Shown piece after piece: positions 25,284 through 34,372 of a stretch of 34,787 nucleotides of DNA (positions are counted from its first letter, which is position 1; the number at the start of each line of letters is the position of its first letter). Where the stretch lies: NCBI GenBank assembly GCA_016180585.1, contig JACPAX010000007.1, positions 1 to 34,787 on the forward strand. The letters run 5' to 3'. Below the pieces are notes generated by a model. The model was not told the origin of the DNA. It ran no database searches and worked only from the letters and a program-made list of their open reading frames with translations. The position numbers and the translations under genes are program-made. This DNA is from Candidatus Omnitrophota bacterium. GTDB taxonomy: Bacteria; Omnitrophota; Gorgyraeia; 2-02-FULL-51-18.

Positions 25284-26268
25284 TAGTTTCGACTATCCCC
25301 TGCCCAAAGACCTGATCGCCCAGTCTCCGGCGAAAAAGAGGGACGATTCGCGCCTTCTGGTGGTGGACCGGAAGACCGGCTCGCTCGAGGACAGGCATTT
25401 TTCCGATCTGGCGGACTATGTGCCGGCCGGCGATGTCCTGGCGCTGAATGACACCAAGGTCTTTCCCGCGCGTCTTTTGGGAAATAAAAAGGGCACGGGT
25501 GGGAAAGTCGACGTGCTGCTTTTGGGGCCATCCGGCCCCAACGCGTGGCGGTGCCTTGTCCAGCCCGCGCTTAGGGAGGGGCAGGAGATCGTGTTTCCTT
25601 TCGCCGGAGCGGAGGCCTTTTTTTTGAAACGAGGCGCGGACGGAATCCCGGTGCTGGAGTTTAAGCATGTGCCGGACGTGAGGGTTTTTGCCGAACGGCA
25701 CGGGACCATGCCTTTGCCGCCTTATATCAAACGGGAAGCGGGCAAGGAAGATGACGCAGACTATCAGACCGTTTACGCGGCAAAATGCGGAGCTGTCGCC
25801 GCTCCGACAGCCGGTCTTCATTTTACCGAAGATCTGATTAGGCGCTTGATCGCAAAAGGGGTGACTGTCTTGTACGTGACTCTTCACGTGGGTTATGGTA
25901 CGTTTAGGCCCGTGGAGGATCTAGAAGACCATCGGATGCACGCGGAATATTTTGAGTTATCCAAAGAATCGGCGGAGGGAATCAATCAGGGCCGCTCCGA
26001 GGGGAAAAGGGTATGGACGGTTGGGGAAACCTGCGTGCAGGCGAAGCGGTTGATCCCGGGCCGGGGAGAGACGGACCTTTTTATCAAGGAGCCGTTTGAG
26101 TTTGAAATCGCCGGCCGCCTGATCACGAACTTTCACCTGCCGAAAACCACGCTCCTGCTTTTGGTGTCCGCCTTTATGGGGGAGAGCCTGAGGAGAAAGG
26201 CTTACGAGCACGCGATCCGGGAAAAGTACCGGTTTTACAGCTATGGCGACGCGATGCTGATTCTATGA
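25270..26268 (+). CDS. queA: tRNA preQ1(34) S-adenosylmethionine ribosyltransferase-isomerase QueA
   Basis: A 332-residue protein matching QueA along its length: FDYPLPKDLIAQSPAKKRDDSRLLVVDR, DVLALNDTKVFPARLLGNK, GAVAAPTAGLHFTEDLI, VLYVTLHVGYGTFRPV, HRMHAEYFELSKESAE and TNFHLPKTTLLLLVSAF. It transfers and isomerises the ribosyl part of SAM to give epoxyqueuosine in the wobble base of certain tRNAs. It is followed by tgt with an ATGA overlap, so two steps of queuosine modification are co-expressed. Confidence 0.96.
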   Translation: MMNLNSFDYPLPKDLIAQSPAKKRDDSRLLVVDRKTGSLEDRHFSDLADYVPAGDVLALNDTKVFPARLLGNKKGTGGKVDVLLLGPSGPNAWRCLVQPALREGQEIVFPFAGAEAFFLKRGADGIPVLEFKHVPDVRVFAERHGTMPLPPYIKREAGKEDDADYQTVYAAKCGAVAAPTAGLHFTEDLIRRLIAKGVTVLYVTLHVGYGTFRPVEDLEDHRMHAEYFELSKESAEGINQGRSEGKRVWTVGETCVQAKRLIPGRGETDLFIKEPFEFEIAGRLITNFHLPKTTLLLLVSAFMGESLRRKAYEHAIREKYRFYSYGDAMLIL

Positions 26269-27419
26269 CTTTATTTCGGGTGGAACACAGGGACAGGCGG
26301 AGCCGGGCGAGGACCGGACGGTTGAAGACGGCCCATGGGGAGCTACGCACTCCCGTCTTCATGCCCGTGGGCACTCAGGCCAGCGTGAAGACGATCGCCA
26401 ATCGCGAACTCCTCGACTCGGGGGCGCAGATCGTTTTGGCCAACATGTATCATCTTTATCTTCGGCCCGGCGAGAACGTCGTCAAGGCGGCCGGGGGCTT
26501 GCACGCCTTCATGAATTGGAACAAACCGATCCTCACGGACTCCGGGGGATTTCAGATCTTCAGCCTGGCGAAGCTGAACAAGGTCCGGCCGGAGGGGGTG
26601 GAGTTCCAATCGCATGTGGATGGCTCAAGGCATTTTCTGACGCCGGAGGACGTGGTGCGCATTCAGGGGGTGCTGGGCAGCGACATCCTGATGCCGCTGG
26701 ACGAGTGCGTGAAGTATCCCGTGGAGCGCGCTCAGGTGGAGGAGTCCATAGCGCTGACGCGCCAATGGGCTGAGCGAAGTAAAAAAGCCTGGCAGAAGAC
26801 CAAAAATGAACCCCGGGAGTTCATTAAGGGTTCACGCTTGGATAATGAACTCCCGGGGTTCATTTTTGGGATCGTCCAAGGCGGGACATTTCCTGATTTG
26901 AGGAAACGGGCGGCGCGGGAGCTGGTGGACCTGGATTTTCCGGGTTACGCGATCGGGGGCCTCAGCGTCGGCGAGCCAAAAGAGCTCATGGTTGAAATTT
27001 TGGAAGAGACGGTCCCCGGGCTCCCGGAAGAAAAACCGCGCTATCTCATGGGAGTCGGGATGCCGCTGGATTTGCTCGAGGCGGTGGCGAGGGGAGTGGA
27101 CATGTTTGACTGCGTGATCCCGACGCGCAACGGCCGCAACGCGACGGTGTTCACCCCCGCCGGCACGCTGCTTCTCCGGGGGGCGTCGTACACCACTGAT
27201 TTCACGCCGATCGACGAACAATGCCCCTGCTACACCTGTCGCACCCATACCCGGGCGTATCTGCGCCATCTCTTCAACGCCGAAGAGCATTTGGCCGGGA
27301 GACTTGCTTCTTTACACAACCTCACATTTTTTATACAATTACTCGAATCCGCGAGGCGGTCGATCGAGGAAAACCGCTTCGTCGAATTTCACCGCGAGTT
27401 TGAGCGGAATTTTAAGTGA
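26265..27419 (+). CDS. tgt: tRNA-guanine transglycosylase, with a 22-codon palindromic insert
   Basis: A 384-residue enzyme that swaps G34 for preQ1 in tRNAs with GUN anticodons. Seen: TPVFMPVGTQASVKTI, the catalytic Asp in LTDSGGFQIFSL, FGIVQGG, the nucleophile Asp in DMFDCVIPTRNGR and the zinc site CPCYTCRTHTRAYLRHLF with a later His (SLHNL). Between RQWAERSKKAWQKT and FGIVQGG lies an extra stretch encoded by a perfect 25-bp inverted repeat (26802-26867), in frame and without stops. That loop is variable in the family, so activity is probably kept. The region before yajC has only a weak hairpin. Confidence 0.95.
   Translation: MTLFRVEHRDRRSRARTGRLKTAHGELRTPVFMPVGTQASVKTIANRELLDSGAQIVLANMYHLYLRPGENVVKAAGGLHAFMNWNKPILTDSGGFQIFSLAKLNKVRPEGVEFQSHVDGSRHFLTPEDVVRIQGVLGSDILMPLDECVKYPVERAQVEESIALTRQWAERSKKAWQKTKNEPREFIKGSRLDNELPGFIFGIVQGGTFPDLRKRAARELVDLDFPGYAIGGLSVGEPKELMVEILEETVPGLPEEKPRYLMGVGMPLDLLEAVARGVDMFDCVIPTRNGRNATVFTPAGTLLLRGASYTTDFTPIDEQCPCYTCRTHTRAYLRHLFNAEEHLAGRLASLHNLTFFIQLLESARRSIEENRFVEFHREFERNFK
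26802..26867. repeat. 66-bp palindromic element inside tgt
   Basis: Arms of 25 bp (26802-26826 and 26843-26867) are perfect inverted repeats around a 16-base loop. The element is exactly 22 codons long and stays open in the tgt frame, coding for NEPREF on the left and NELPGF on the right. Its core, TGAACCCCGGGAGTTCA, nearly matches the arms of the element at 34339. It resembles in concept the Rickettsia palindromic elements that insert into protein genes. Confidence 0.75.
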
Positions 27420-27542
27420 GCGCCAGACTTACGGAGCGAAGCGACGTCAAGTCTGCCTGCGCGAACTTATCCCCAGGAGGCGCGACCCAGCGCCGACGTG
27501 GGATTTCCATAGTGGAATTTCCATAACTGTCAAGGAGTTTAA

Positions 27543-27821
27543 ATGGCACAGGAACCCAGCCCGCTTTTGCAGTTTCTACCCCTTATTTTTCTTTTCGTCG
27601 TTTTTTATTTTCTTCTAATCCGTCCCCAACAGAAAAAACAAAAAGAGCACGCCCAGATGATCGCCAAGCTCGACAAGAACGACGAGGTGATCACCGTCGG
27701 CGGGCTGCACGCGACCGTGATCTCGGTCGGCGAGAAGACGGCGGTCATTCGCATCGCCGATAACGTGAAAGTCGAAATCGAGAAACCCTCGATCGTTCAG
27801 GTCACGAAAAGCAGACAATGA
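27543..27821 (+). CDS. yajC: Sec translocase accessory protein YajC
   Basis: A 92-residue protein with one N-terminal membrane segment (FLPLIFLFVVFYFLLIRP, residues 11-28) followed by QQKKQKEH and the soluble KNDEVITVGGLHATVISVGEKTAVIRIADNVKVEIEKPSI. This is the complete YajC pattern. YajC associates with SecDF at the translocon. AAGGAG lies seven bases before the ATG, and the stop overlaps the secDF start by ATGA. The tgt-yajC-secD-secF order is widely conserved. Confidence 0.95.
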   Translation: MAQEPSPLLQFLPLIFLFVVFYFLLIRPQQKKQKEHAQMIAKLDKNDEVITVGGLHATVISVGEKTAVIRIADNVKVEIEKPSIVQVTKSRQ

Positions 27822-30019
27822 CGACCCAGAGTTTGAAATGGCGTGTCCCCCTTATCGCGGCGGTGATCGCGGTTTGTCTTTGCTACGCGATCCCTCCGAT
27901 TGATCCGGACGGCTCCGGGCCGAAACAGGGAAAGATCAAGCTTGGCCTGGATCTTCTTGGGGGAATGCAGCTGGTGCTCAAAGTGGACACCTCCAAATTG
28001 GAGGCGAGGGCCGCGGAGGACGCGGCGGCTCGCGCGATGGAGATCGTTCGCAATCGCATCGACCAGTTTGGCGTCTCCGAGCCCTCCATTCAACAGCAGG
28101 GCGCCGACCGGATTCTCGTGCAGCTTCCGGGCGTCAGCGACCGTGAACGGGCGCTGGAGCTCATCGGGCGCACGGCGCTCCTCGAATTCAAGCTGGTTTC
28201 CGACGACGAAACCAAGCTGAAAGAAGCCGGGGAAGGAAAGACCCCCGAGGGAACCCGCCTCTACAAATCGGAAGACGAAGGCGAGCTTTTGCTCGAAGAC
28301 AAAGCGCTGCTGACCGGCAAAGACATCAGCGACGCCCAGGTCAATTTTGAGTCCCAGTACAACGAGCCGGCCGTGAGCCTGTCGCTTAACGCGGACGGGG
28401 CGAAAATCTTTTCCGAGCTGACGGGCGCGAACGTGGGCCGGCGGTTGGCGATCGTGCTGGATGACAAAGTCCAGTCGGCGCCGGTGATCAACGAGAGAAT
28501 CCCGTCGGGTCAGGCCCAGATCTCCGGCCGTTTTTCGATGGAGCAGGCGAATGACCTGGCGATTGTCCTAAGGGCGGGTGCCTTGCCGGCTCCCTTGATC
28601 GTCGAAGAAGAGCGGTCGGTGGGCCCCAGCCTCGGCAAGGACTCCGTCCAGCAGGGGATTCGGGCGACGATCTGGGGTTTTTCGGCGGTGGTCGCGTTCA
28701 TGGCGCTTTATTATTTGTTCGCGGGCGTCATCGCAAACGTCGCGCTTTTTCTGAATATTCTCATTACGCTGGCCGCGCTCAGCTATTTTCACGCGACGCT
28801 GACGCTTCCGGGCATCGCGGGCATCGTCCTCACGATCGGCATGGCGGTGGACGCCAACGTGCTGATCTTTGAGCGCCTCCGCGAAGAGCGCCAGCTCAAC
28901 AAACCGATGTCGGCGTCGCTTACCGCCGGCTACCGGAAGGCCTTTGTCACCATCCTGGATTCCAACCTGACGACGCTGATTACGGCCATTATCCTTTATT
29001 ACATCGGCACGGGCCCGGTGAGGGGTTTTGCGTTGACGCTGGCGGTCGGCATCCTCGCGAGCATGTTCACGGGCGTTTTTGTGACCCGCACGATTTTCGA
29101 CCTCTTGCTCGCCAAAGGCGGCCTGAAAAATCTCAGGATGCTCCATTTTTTAAAGCAGACTCCGAGGCTTAATTATTTGAAATTCAGAAGGTTTTGTTAC
29201 GTCTTATCGCTCATCGTGATTCTTGCCGGCGCGACGGCTTTTATCCGGCGCGGGCCGGGCATGTTCGGGGTCGATTTCGCGGGGGGGTCCATGCAGGAAT
29301 ACCGCTTTGAAAAACCCCTGGCGATCGAGGCGCTCCGGAAATCCCTGACCGAGATCGGCCATGGCACCGCGACGATCCAAAAGGTCGGGGACACCAACCA
29401 GATCATTCTGCGTTCGTCGCTTCACTCCGAGAGCGCCATCGCGGCGAAGATCAAGAAAGATTTCCCCGACAATCCGTACGAGGTGTTGAGGATTGAAAGC
29501 GTCGGTCCCGTCGTCGGCAAGGAGCTCAAGACCAAGGCGCTATGGGCGTTCGTGCTGTCTTTGGGGGCGATCTGGATCTACGTGGTGTACCGCTTTGATT
29601 TCCGCTACGCGTTTGGAGCGATCCTTTCGCTTTTTCATGACGGGCTTGTCGCGGTCGGATTCGTCGCGCTGACGGGCCGCGAGATGTCGATCACGGTGCT
29701 GGCGGCGGTGCTGACCATTCTCGGCTATTCGATCAACGACACCATTGTGATCTTTGACCGCATCCGCGAGCGCCGTCGCAGCGGCGTCCGGGAGACCTTC
29801 GAGGAGGCGGTCAACAACAGCGTGAACCTGACGATGTCGCGGACCATCCTGACCTCCTTCACGGTGCTGCTCGTGGTGGCGGCGCTGTATGGCTTCGGCG
29901 GCGAGGTCATCAACGATTTTGCGTTCACGATGCTTGTGGGGCTGGTCAGCGGCACTTACTCCACGGTTTATATCGCGGCCCCCGTGCTGGTCGACTGGCC
30001 CGGCGGGAGAAAGAAATAG
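27818..30019 (+). CDS. secDF: Fused protein translocase subunit SecDF
   Basis: A 733-residue fusion of SecD (about residues 1-440) and SecF (about 450-733), with twelve membrane segments in total. SecD: N-terminal helix VPLIAAVIAVCLCYA, KLGLDLLGGMQLVLKVD, the P1 periplasmic domain, SGRFSMEQANDLAIVLRAGALPAP and GMAVDANVLIFERLREE. SecF: FGVDFAGGSMQEYRF, GREMSITVLAAVLTILGYSINDTIVIFDRIRE and SRTILTSFTVLLVVAAL. It uses the proton gradient to pull proteins through SecYEG. Separate secD and secF genes are more usual in many phyla; fusion is seen in Bacillus and others. Confidence 0.96.
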   Translation: MTTQSLKWRVPLIAAVIAVCLCYAIPPIDPDGSGPKQGKIKLGLDLLGGMQLVLKVDTSKLEARAAEDAAARAMEIVRNRIDQFGVSEPSIQQQGADRILVQLPGVSDRERALELIGRTALLEFKLVSDDETKLKEAGEGKTPEGTRLYKSEDEGELLLEDKALLTGKDISDAQVNFESQYNEPAVSLSLNADGAKIFSELTGANVGRRLAIVLDDKVQSAPVINERIPSGQAQISGRFSMEQANDLAIVLRAGALPAPLIVEEERSVGPSLGKDSVQQGIRATIWGFSAVVAFMALYYLFAGVIANVALFLNILITLAALSYFHATLTLPGIAGIVLTIGMAVDANVLIFERLREERQLNKPMSASLTAGYRKAFVTILDSNLTTLITAIILYYIGTGPVRGFALTLAVGILASMFTGVFVTRTIFDLLLAKGGLKNLRMLHFLKQTPRLNYLKFRRFCYVLSLIVILAGATAFIRRGPGMFGVDFAGGSMQEYRFEKPLAIEALRKSLTEIGHGTATIQKVGDTNQIILRSSLHSESAIAAKIKKDFPDNPYEVLRIESVGPVVGKELKTKALWAFVLSLGAIWIYVVYRFDFRYAFGAILSLFHDGLVAVGFVALTGREMSITVLAAVLTILGYSINDTIVIFDRIRERRRSGVRETFEEAVNNSVNLTMSRTILTSFTVLLVVAALYGFGGEVINDFAFTMLVGLVSGTYSTVYIAAPVLVDWPGGRKK

Positions 30020-30090
30020 TGTCATTGCGAGGAGCGCAAGCGACGAAGCAATCTATGCGCAGAGATTGCTTCGCTTCGCTCGCAATGACA
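30020..30090. repeat. Palindromic intergenic repeat between secDF and recJ
   Basis: TGTCATTGCGAG at 30020-30031 and CTCGCAATGACA at 30079-30090 are perfect inverted ends, with AGCGACGAAGCAATCT paired to AGATTGCTTCGCT further in. I recognise this GTCATTGCGAGGAGCG type as a repeat that recurs in genomes of several environmental bacterial phyla. It fills the whole gap between secDF and recJ. Confidence 0.75.
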
Positions 30091-30092
30091 AT

Positions 30093-31769
30093 TTGAAGCC
30101 TCATTGGACGCTTCTCCCGCAAGCGTCCGGCGCTTCCCGGATCGCCGCCCAGCTCGGCATTCATCCGGCCATTGCCTCCATTCTGCTTCGCCGAGGTGTT
30201 CGCACGCCTTCCGAGATCTCCGACTTTCTTAATCCCGCGTTGGAGCTTTTGCAGGATCCGTTTGTTTTCCAGGACATGGAGAAAGCCGTGCGGCGTATCC
30301 GCCGCGCGGTCGCGGACCGTGAAAAAATTCTGGTTTACGGGGATTACGACGTAGACGGGGTTACGGGGAGCGCTATCCTTTGCCCGGCGCTGAAACGGAT
30401 GGGCGCCGACGTGGAGGCGCATATCCCTCACCGGATCGAGGAGGGGTATGGGCTGAATCTTGGAACCCTCGCCCGTTTCGCGGAAAAAAAGCTGGGGCTC
30501 GTCATCACCGTGGATAACGGGATCACCGGGATCGAGCCGATACGCTTTCTTGTCTCCAAGGGCATCGATGTGATCATTGTGGATCACCACGCCCCCAAAG
30601 GGGAGATTCCCCCGGCTTACGCGATCTTAAGCGCCGCCGTCGGCGAAAAGAAAGGGGACCCGAACCTGGCGGCCTGCGGTGTGGCATTCAAGCTGGCCTG
30701 GGCGCTTTTGGGAAGCCTGGAGGCCGTCCGTCACACCCTGGATCTTGTCGCGCTGGGGACCGTCGCGGATCTGGCGCCCGTGCGAGGGGACAACCGGACG
30801 CTTCTCAAACACGGCCTGCCCGCGCTTTCGCGGACCCAAAGGCCGGGGCTCGTTGCGCTGATGAAGGTGGCGCGTATTTCGAGACGGCACGTCAGTTACC
30901 GGGACATCGCGTTTGGGCTGGCCCCCCGGATCAATGCCTCGGGGCGGATGGGTTCGCCGCTCCACGCGTTTGAGCTTTTGACGACCGACTCGGAAGAGGC
31001 GGCCGCGCGGCTGGCGAAGTTCCTCGATGAGGGAAACCGCGAGCGCCAGCGCGTGGAGGCCGCGGCCTTCGAACAGGCGGCGGAGGAGGTCCGGACGAAT
31101 TTTGCGGATCCCGGGGAGAACCGGGTCCTGGTTCTGCATCATTCGGAGTGGCATGAGGGGGTGCTTGGGATCGTCGCGGCCAGGCTCGTCGAGCGTTTTC
31201 AGAGGCCCTCGATCGTGATTGCGATGAAAGATCAAATCGGCAAAGGGTCGGGGCGGTCACTCCCGCATTTTTCTTTGTTTGACTGCGTGTTGAGCTGCGA
31301 GGACCTTCTTGAGAATTTCGGCGGACACGCGCAGGCCTGTGGATTGACCATCCGCGGGGAAAACGTAGAGGAGTTCAGGCGGCGGATAAACCGGTCCGCC
31401 TTGGAAGCGGACGCGCTTGGCGGGATCCCGGCGCTTGAGATAGACGGCGAGCTGGCGCCGGGAGAGATCGATCTGAAATTTTTAAAGGACCTGGAAAGAC
31501 TGGCGCCGTTCGGTCCGGGGAACAAAAAACCGCTTTTTCTTTCCAAAGGGCTCCGGATGAAGGGTCCGCCCGCCAGGCGCGGCAAAGACACGCTGGTTTG
31601 CTGGATGACGGACGAAAACGGGCAAAATACCTGCGAAGTGGTCGGGTTCAGGGCCTTTGGGAGGTGGAACGGGTCCCCTCAGAACCGGTACGACGTGGTT
31701 CATCGTCCTTCTCTGAGAGAATTTGACGGAATCGCGTCGATTCAGCTGGAGCTGGAGGACTGGGCCTGA
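30093..31769 (+). CDS. recJ: Single-stranded-DNA exonuclease RecJ
   Basis: A 558-residue protein from the TTG at 30093. The frame is open much further upstream, but those codons translate the palindromic repeat and the secDF end. Motifs: VYGDYDVDGVTG, LVITVDNGITG, VIIVDHHAPKG (the DHH), LDLVALGTVADLAP, INASGRMGSP, WHEGVLGIVAARLVERFQRPSIVI, GSGRSLPHFSLFDC and FGGHAQACGLTI, all in normal order. It degrades single-stranded DNA 5' to 3' in recombination and mismatch repair. The start codon is uncertain and no good ribosome binding site remains, perhaps because the repeat replaced it. Its last 28 bases overlap the convergent rpmB. Confidence 0.93.
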   Translation: MKPHWTLLPQASGASRIAAQLGIHPAIASILLRRGVRTPSEISDFLNPALELLQDPFVFQDMEKAVRRIRRAVADREKILVYGDYDVDGVTGSAILCPALKRMGADVEAHIPHRIEEGYGLNLGTLARFAEKKLGLVITVDNGITGIEPIRFLVSKGIDVIIVDHHAPKGEIPPAYAILSAAVGEKKGDPNLAACGVAFKLAWALLGSLEAVRHTLDLVALGTVADLAPVRGDNRTLLKHGLPALSRTQRPGLVALMKVARISRRHVSYRDIAFGLAPRINASGRMGSPLHAFELLTTDSEEAAARLAKFLDEGNRERQRVEAAAFEQAAEEVRTNFADPGENRVLVLHHSEWHEGVLGIVAARLVERFQRPSIVIAMKDQIGKGSGRSLPHFSLFDCVLSCEDLLENFGGHAQACGLTIRGENVEEFRRRINRSALEADALGGIPALEIDGELAPGEIDLKFLKDLERLAPFGPGNKKPLFLSKGLRMKGPPARRGKDTLVCWMTDENGQNTCEVVGFRAFGRWNGSPQNRYDVVHRPSLREFDGIASIQLELEDWA

Positions 31770-32020
31770 GCGGCGGGCTTCCAGCGGCGTTTGGGGGCCT
31801 TGACGACCTTGCCGGTTTTCAGGTACTTGGCGGCGACACGCACCGTTTTCACCGTGCCGTTCTCGATGATCTTTACGGTCTGAAGGTTGGGCAGAAAGCG
31901 CCGGGTCGTGATGCCGGTTGTCTTTAGACCGATACCGCCGGACCTTTTGGCGATACCACGCCGGGTGATTCTCTTGCCGGCCCGCGGCCGTTTACCTGTA
32001 TAATAACAAACTCTGGACAT
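31742..32020 (-). CDS. rpmB: 50S ribosomal protein L28
   Basis: A 92-residue protein on the minus strand. MSRVCYYTGKRPRAGKRITRRG, TTRRFLPNLQTVKI and VRVAAKYLKTGKV match bL28. The Cys and start MSxxCxxTGK are usual, although only one of the typical zinc cysteines is seen. GAGGAG lies eight bases before the ATG. The C-terminal tail (PAAQAQSSSSS) is longer than normal and is read antisense to the end of recJ, so it may be a late extension into the neighbour. Confidence 0.94.
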   Translation of the reverse strand: MSRVCYYTGKRPRAGKRITRRGIAKRSGGIGLKTTGITTRRFLPNLQTVKIIENGTVKTVRVAAKYLKTGKVVKAPKRRWKPAAQAQSSSSS

Positions 32021-32080
32021 TCTCTTCTCCTCGAATGGGAGGCCAATCTAGCATGGATCATCAAAAAAAGCAATGCTTAG

Positions 32081-32240
32081 AAGTCATCCCAAAACCCTCC
32101 TCGGACTGCGACGGCTTCTGTCGGCCTGCGACTTTGCCGTATGGGTCGTCCCTATCGCAGAGGATAGGGTCTCCTCATCCGGCTTCGTCTCGGCTCGCCA
32201 TAAGCCGTCTCGTCTCTTGAGGGGGATTTCGGGATGACTT
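32081..32240. repeat. 160-bp inverted-repeat element overlapping the recG start
   Basis: AAGTCATCCCAAAACCCTCC at 32081-32100 is a near-perfect inverse of 32221-32240 (GGGGGATTTCGGGATGACTT), with three differences over 22 bases. The inside holds smaller hairpins (CTATC-GCAGA-GGATAG near 32152; GGCTT...AAGCC near 32180-32206). The right arm contains the ATG of recG and the bases used as its ribosome binding site. No coding frame is convincing in it. Confidence 0.55.
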
Positions 32241-34372
32241 CCAAGCTTTCTTTAAATAATTCGGTCCAGTATTTGAGGGGGGTGGGGCCCGAGCGGCACA
32301 AGCTCTTGGCCCGCCTGGGGCTGCGCCGGCTGGGCGACGTCTTTTATTTTTTTCCACGCCGTCATGAGATCCGGTGGCCGGTGAAAAAAGTATCCGAGTT
32401 GACCGGCGAGGAGAAGGAGTGCGTGCGCGGACGCGTCGCCAGCCGGGGCCTGGTGCGGATGCGGCATGGGCAGACGCTTTTTAGGGCCGTGTTGAGCGAC
32501 GGCCAAAAAGCCGTTTTTGGGACCTGGTTCAACCAGCCTTATCTTGTAAAAGCGATTCCATCGGGAAGCGTGGTCACCTTTTATGGAAAGGCCGAAAGGG
32601 AAGGGCGGCAGTGGAAGATGGTGCATCCCGAGTATGAAATTCACGCCGATCCCGACGCGGAGAGCATTCACTCGGGGCGCTTGGTGCCGATTTATCCGCT
32701 GACCGAAGATCTAAGCCAGAAGGCCGTCCGCCAAATCGTCTTCCGGGTTTTGACCGATCACCTGATGCTTCTCGAAGACCCGATTCCTCCGGCGCTGAGG
32801 GCGAGGCTTGGTCTGGAGGAACTACGCACGGCTCTCCGCCAGATTCATTTTCCGGATAGCGAGGCGCGCCGGCGGGGGGCCTACCGCAGGCTGGTTTTTG
32901 ACGAATTTTTCATGATGCAGGCGGTGGTGCAGATGAAAAAAAACGAATTCCAAAAAGAGGCGCCGGAGATTTTGCATGCCGGAGGCGACGGGGTGGTCCA
33001 GAGGCTTCTTGGGTCGGCGGGGTTTGCTCTGACGGAAGGGCAGAAGTCCGCGGTCGAAGAGGTGTTGCACGACATGAAAAGGGGCCGGCCGATGAACCGT
33101 CTCGTGCAAGGCGACGTCGGGAGCGGGAAGACCATTGTCTCGGCCGCGGCGCTGGCGTTCACCGCCGCGAACGGTTTCCAGGGCGCCCTCATGGCGCCGA
33201 CCGAGGTGCTCGCCCAGCAGCATTATTTCACCCTGTCCCGTCTTTTTGAACCGATCGGGATCTCCTGCGGTTTTTTGGCGCAAAGCATGAAACCCCGGGA
33301 AAAGGAGGAGGTCCTGAGCCGCGCGCTTGACGGCGGCATTAAAATTCTTGTCGGCACGCACGCGTTGATCGAGGAGCGGGTCCGGTTTCACCGCCTGGGG
33401 CTTGTCGTCGTGGATGAACAACACAAGTTCGGCGTCTTCCAGCGCGAAGTGCTTCTGCAAAAAGGACACATGGCGCCATCCGCCACTCAAGCGCCGGCGG
33501 ACGCGTCGTGCCCGCCTTCGGCCGGCCGCGCGCATTTTCTTCTGACTACCGCGACACCGATCCCGAGGACTTTGGCGCTGACACTTTACGGCGACTTGGA
33601 CATCTCGACGATCCGTGAATTGCCCGGCGGAAGAAAACCGATTCAAACCTTTTGGGTGGGGGAGGACCGGAGGGGAGAGGTGTACGCGCTCTTGGACGCT
33701 CTGATCGCGAAAGGGCGGCAGGGTTATGTGGTTTGTCCTTTGATTGACGAAAAAAGTTTCTCGTCCAAAAGCGTTTTAACGGCGCACAAAGAGCTTGCCG
33801 CGATTTTTTCCCACCGCAACGTCGGGTTGCTGCACGGCCGCATGAAAGGCGCCGAAAAAGAACAAGTGATGCGCGATTTTAGGGAGAGGCGGATCGACCT
33901 TTTGGTGTCCACAGTTGTGATTGAGGTCGGCGTGGACGTCCCCAACGCGTCGCTTGTGATTGTCGAAAACGCCGAGCGCTTCGGGTTGGCGCAGCTTCAC
34001 CAGCTCCGCGGACGGGTGGGACGGGGATCGGAAGAGTCTTTTTGCGTGCTTTTCTCCGACTCCGCTGCCGCAGAGACGGCCGAGCGACTCGCCGCGTTCG
34101 AAAAAATGGAGAGCGGATTCGACATCGCGGAGAAGGATCTCAAGCTCCGCGGCGCCGGCGACATCGTCGGCGAGAAACAGCACGGGTTCCCCCGGCTTCG
34201 GATCGGCGACCTGGTCCAGGACATGGGGATTTTAATCGAGGCCAGGAAGGAGGCGGAGCGGCTCGTCGCGGAGGACCCAAGGCTCGAGTCCCCGAAAAAC
34301 CGTTCTTTGCGTAACGCTCTCCGCTGCCGGCGCCTTCTTGAACCCCGGGGGTTCACGGGAGTTGTACCCTAA
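32234..34372 (+). CDS. recG: ATP-dependent DNA helicase RecG
   Basis: A 712-residue helicase of usual length. The wedge domain lies in about residues 1-180 (SVQYLRGVGPERHKLLARLGLRRLGDVFYFFPRRHE). Helicase motifs: Walker A GDVGSGKTIVSAAAL, GALMAPTEVLAQQH, DEQHKFG (DEQH box), LLTTATPIPRTLALTLYGD, VVIEVGVDVPNAS and QLHQLRGRVGRG. It reverses stalled forks and migrates Holliday junctions, complementing ruvABC upstream. The start ATG and its GGGGGA site lie in the arm of an inverted repeat; the final residues EPRGFTGVVP come from the palindrome at 34339. Both ends thus touch repeats. Confidence 0.95.
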   Translation: MTSKLSLNNSVQYLRGVGPERHKLLARLGLRRLGDVFYFFPRRHEIRWPVKKVSELTGEEKECVRGRVASRGLVRMRHGQTLFRAVLSDGQKAVFGTWFNQPYLVKAIPSGSVVTFYGKAEREGRQWKMVHPEYEIHADPDAESIHSGRLVPIYPLTEDLSQKAVRQIVFRVLTDHLMLLEDPIPPALRARLGLEELRTALRQIHFPDSEARRRGAYRRLVFDEFFMMQAVVQMKKNEFQKEAPEILHAGGDGVVQRLLGSAGFALTEGQKSAVEEVLHDMKRGRPMNRLVQGDVGSGKTIVSAAALAFTAANGFQGALMAPTEVLAQQHYFTLSRLFEPIGISCGFLAQSMKPREKEEVLSRALDGGIKILVGTHALIEERVRFHRLGLVVVDEQHKFGVFQREVLLQKGHMAPSATQAPADASCPPSAGRAHFLLTTATPIPRTLALTLYGDLDISTIRELPGGRKPIQTFWVGEDRRGEVYALLDALIAKGRQGYVVCPLIDEKSFSSKSVLTAHKELAAIFSHRNVGLLHGRMKGAEKEQVMRDFRERRIDLLVSTVVIEVGVDVPNASLVIVENAERFGLAQLHQLRGRVGRGSEESFCVLFSDSAAAETAERLAAFEKMESGFDIAEKDLKLRGAGDIVGEKQHGFPRLRIGDLVQDMGILIEARKEAERLVAEDPRLESPKNRSLRNALRCRRLLEPRGFTGVVP

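Noticed and set aside
29889-30092. Longer recJ with about 68 extra residues
   Set aside because: The extension is secDF and the palindromic repeat read in another frame; RecJ homology begins just after 30093.
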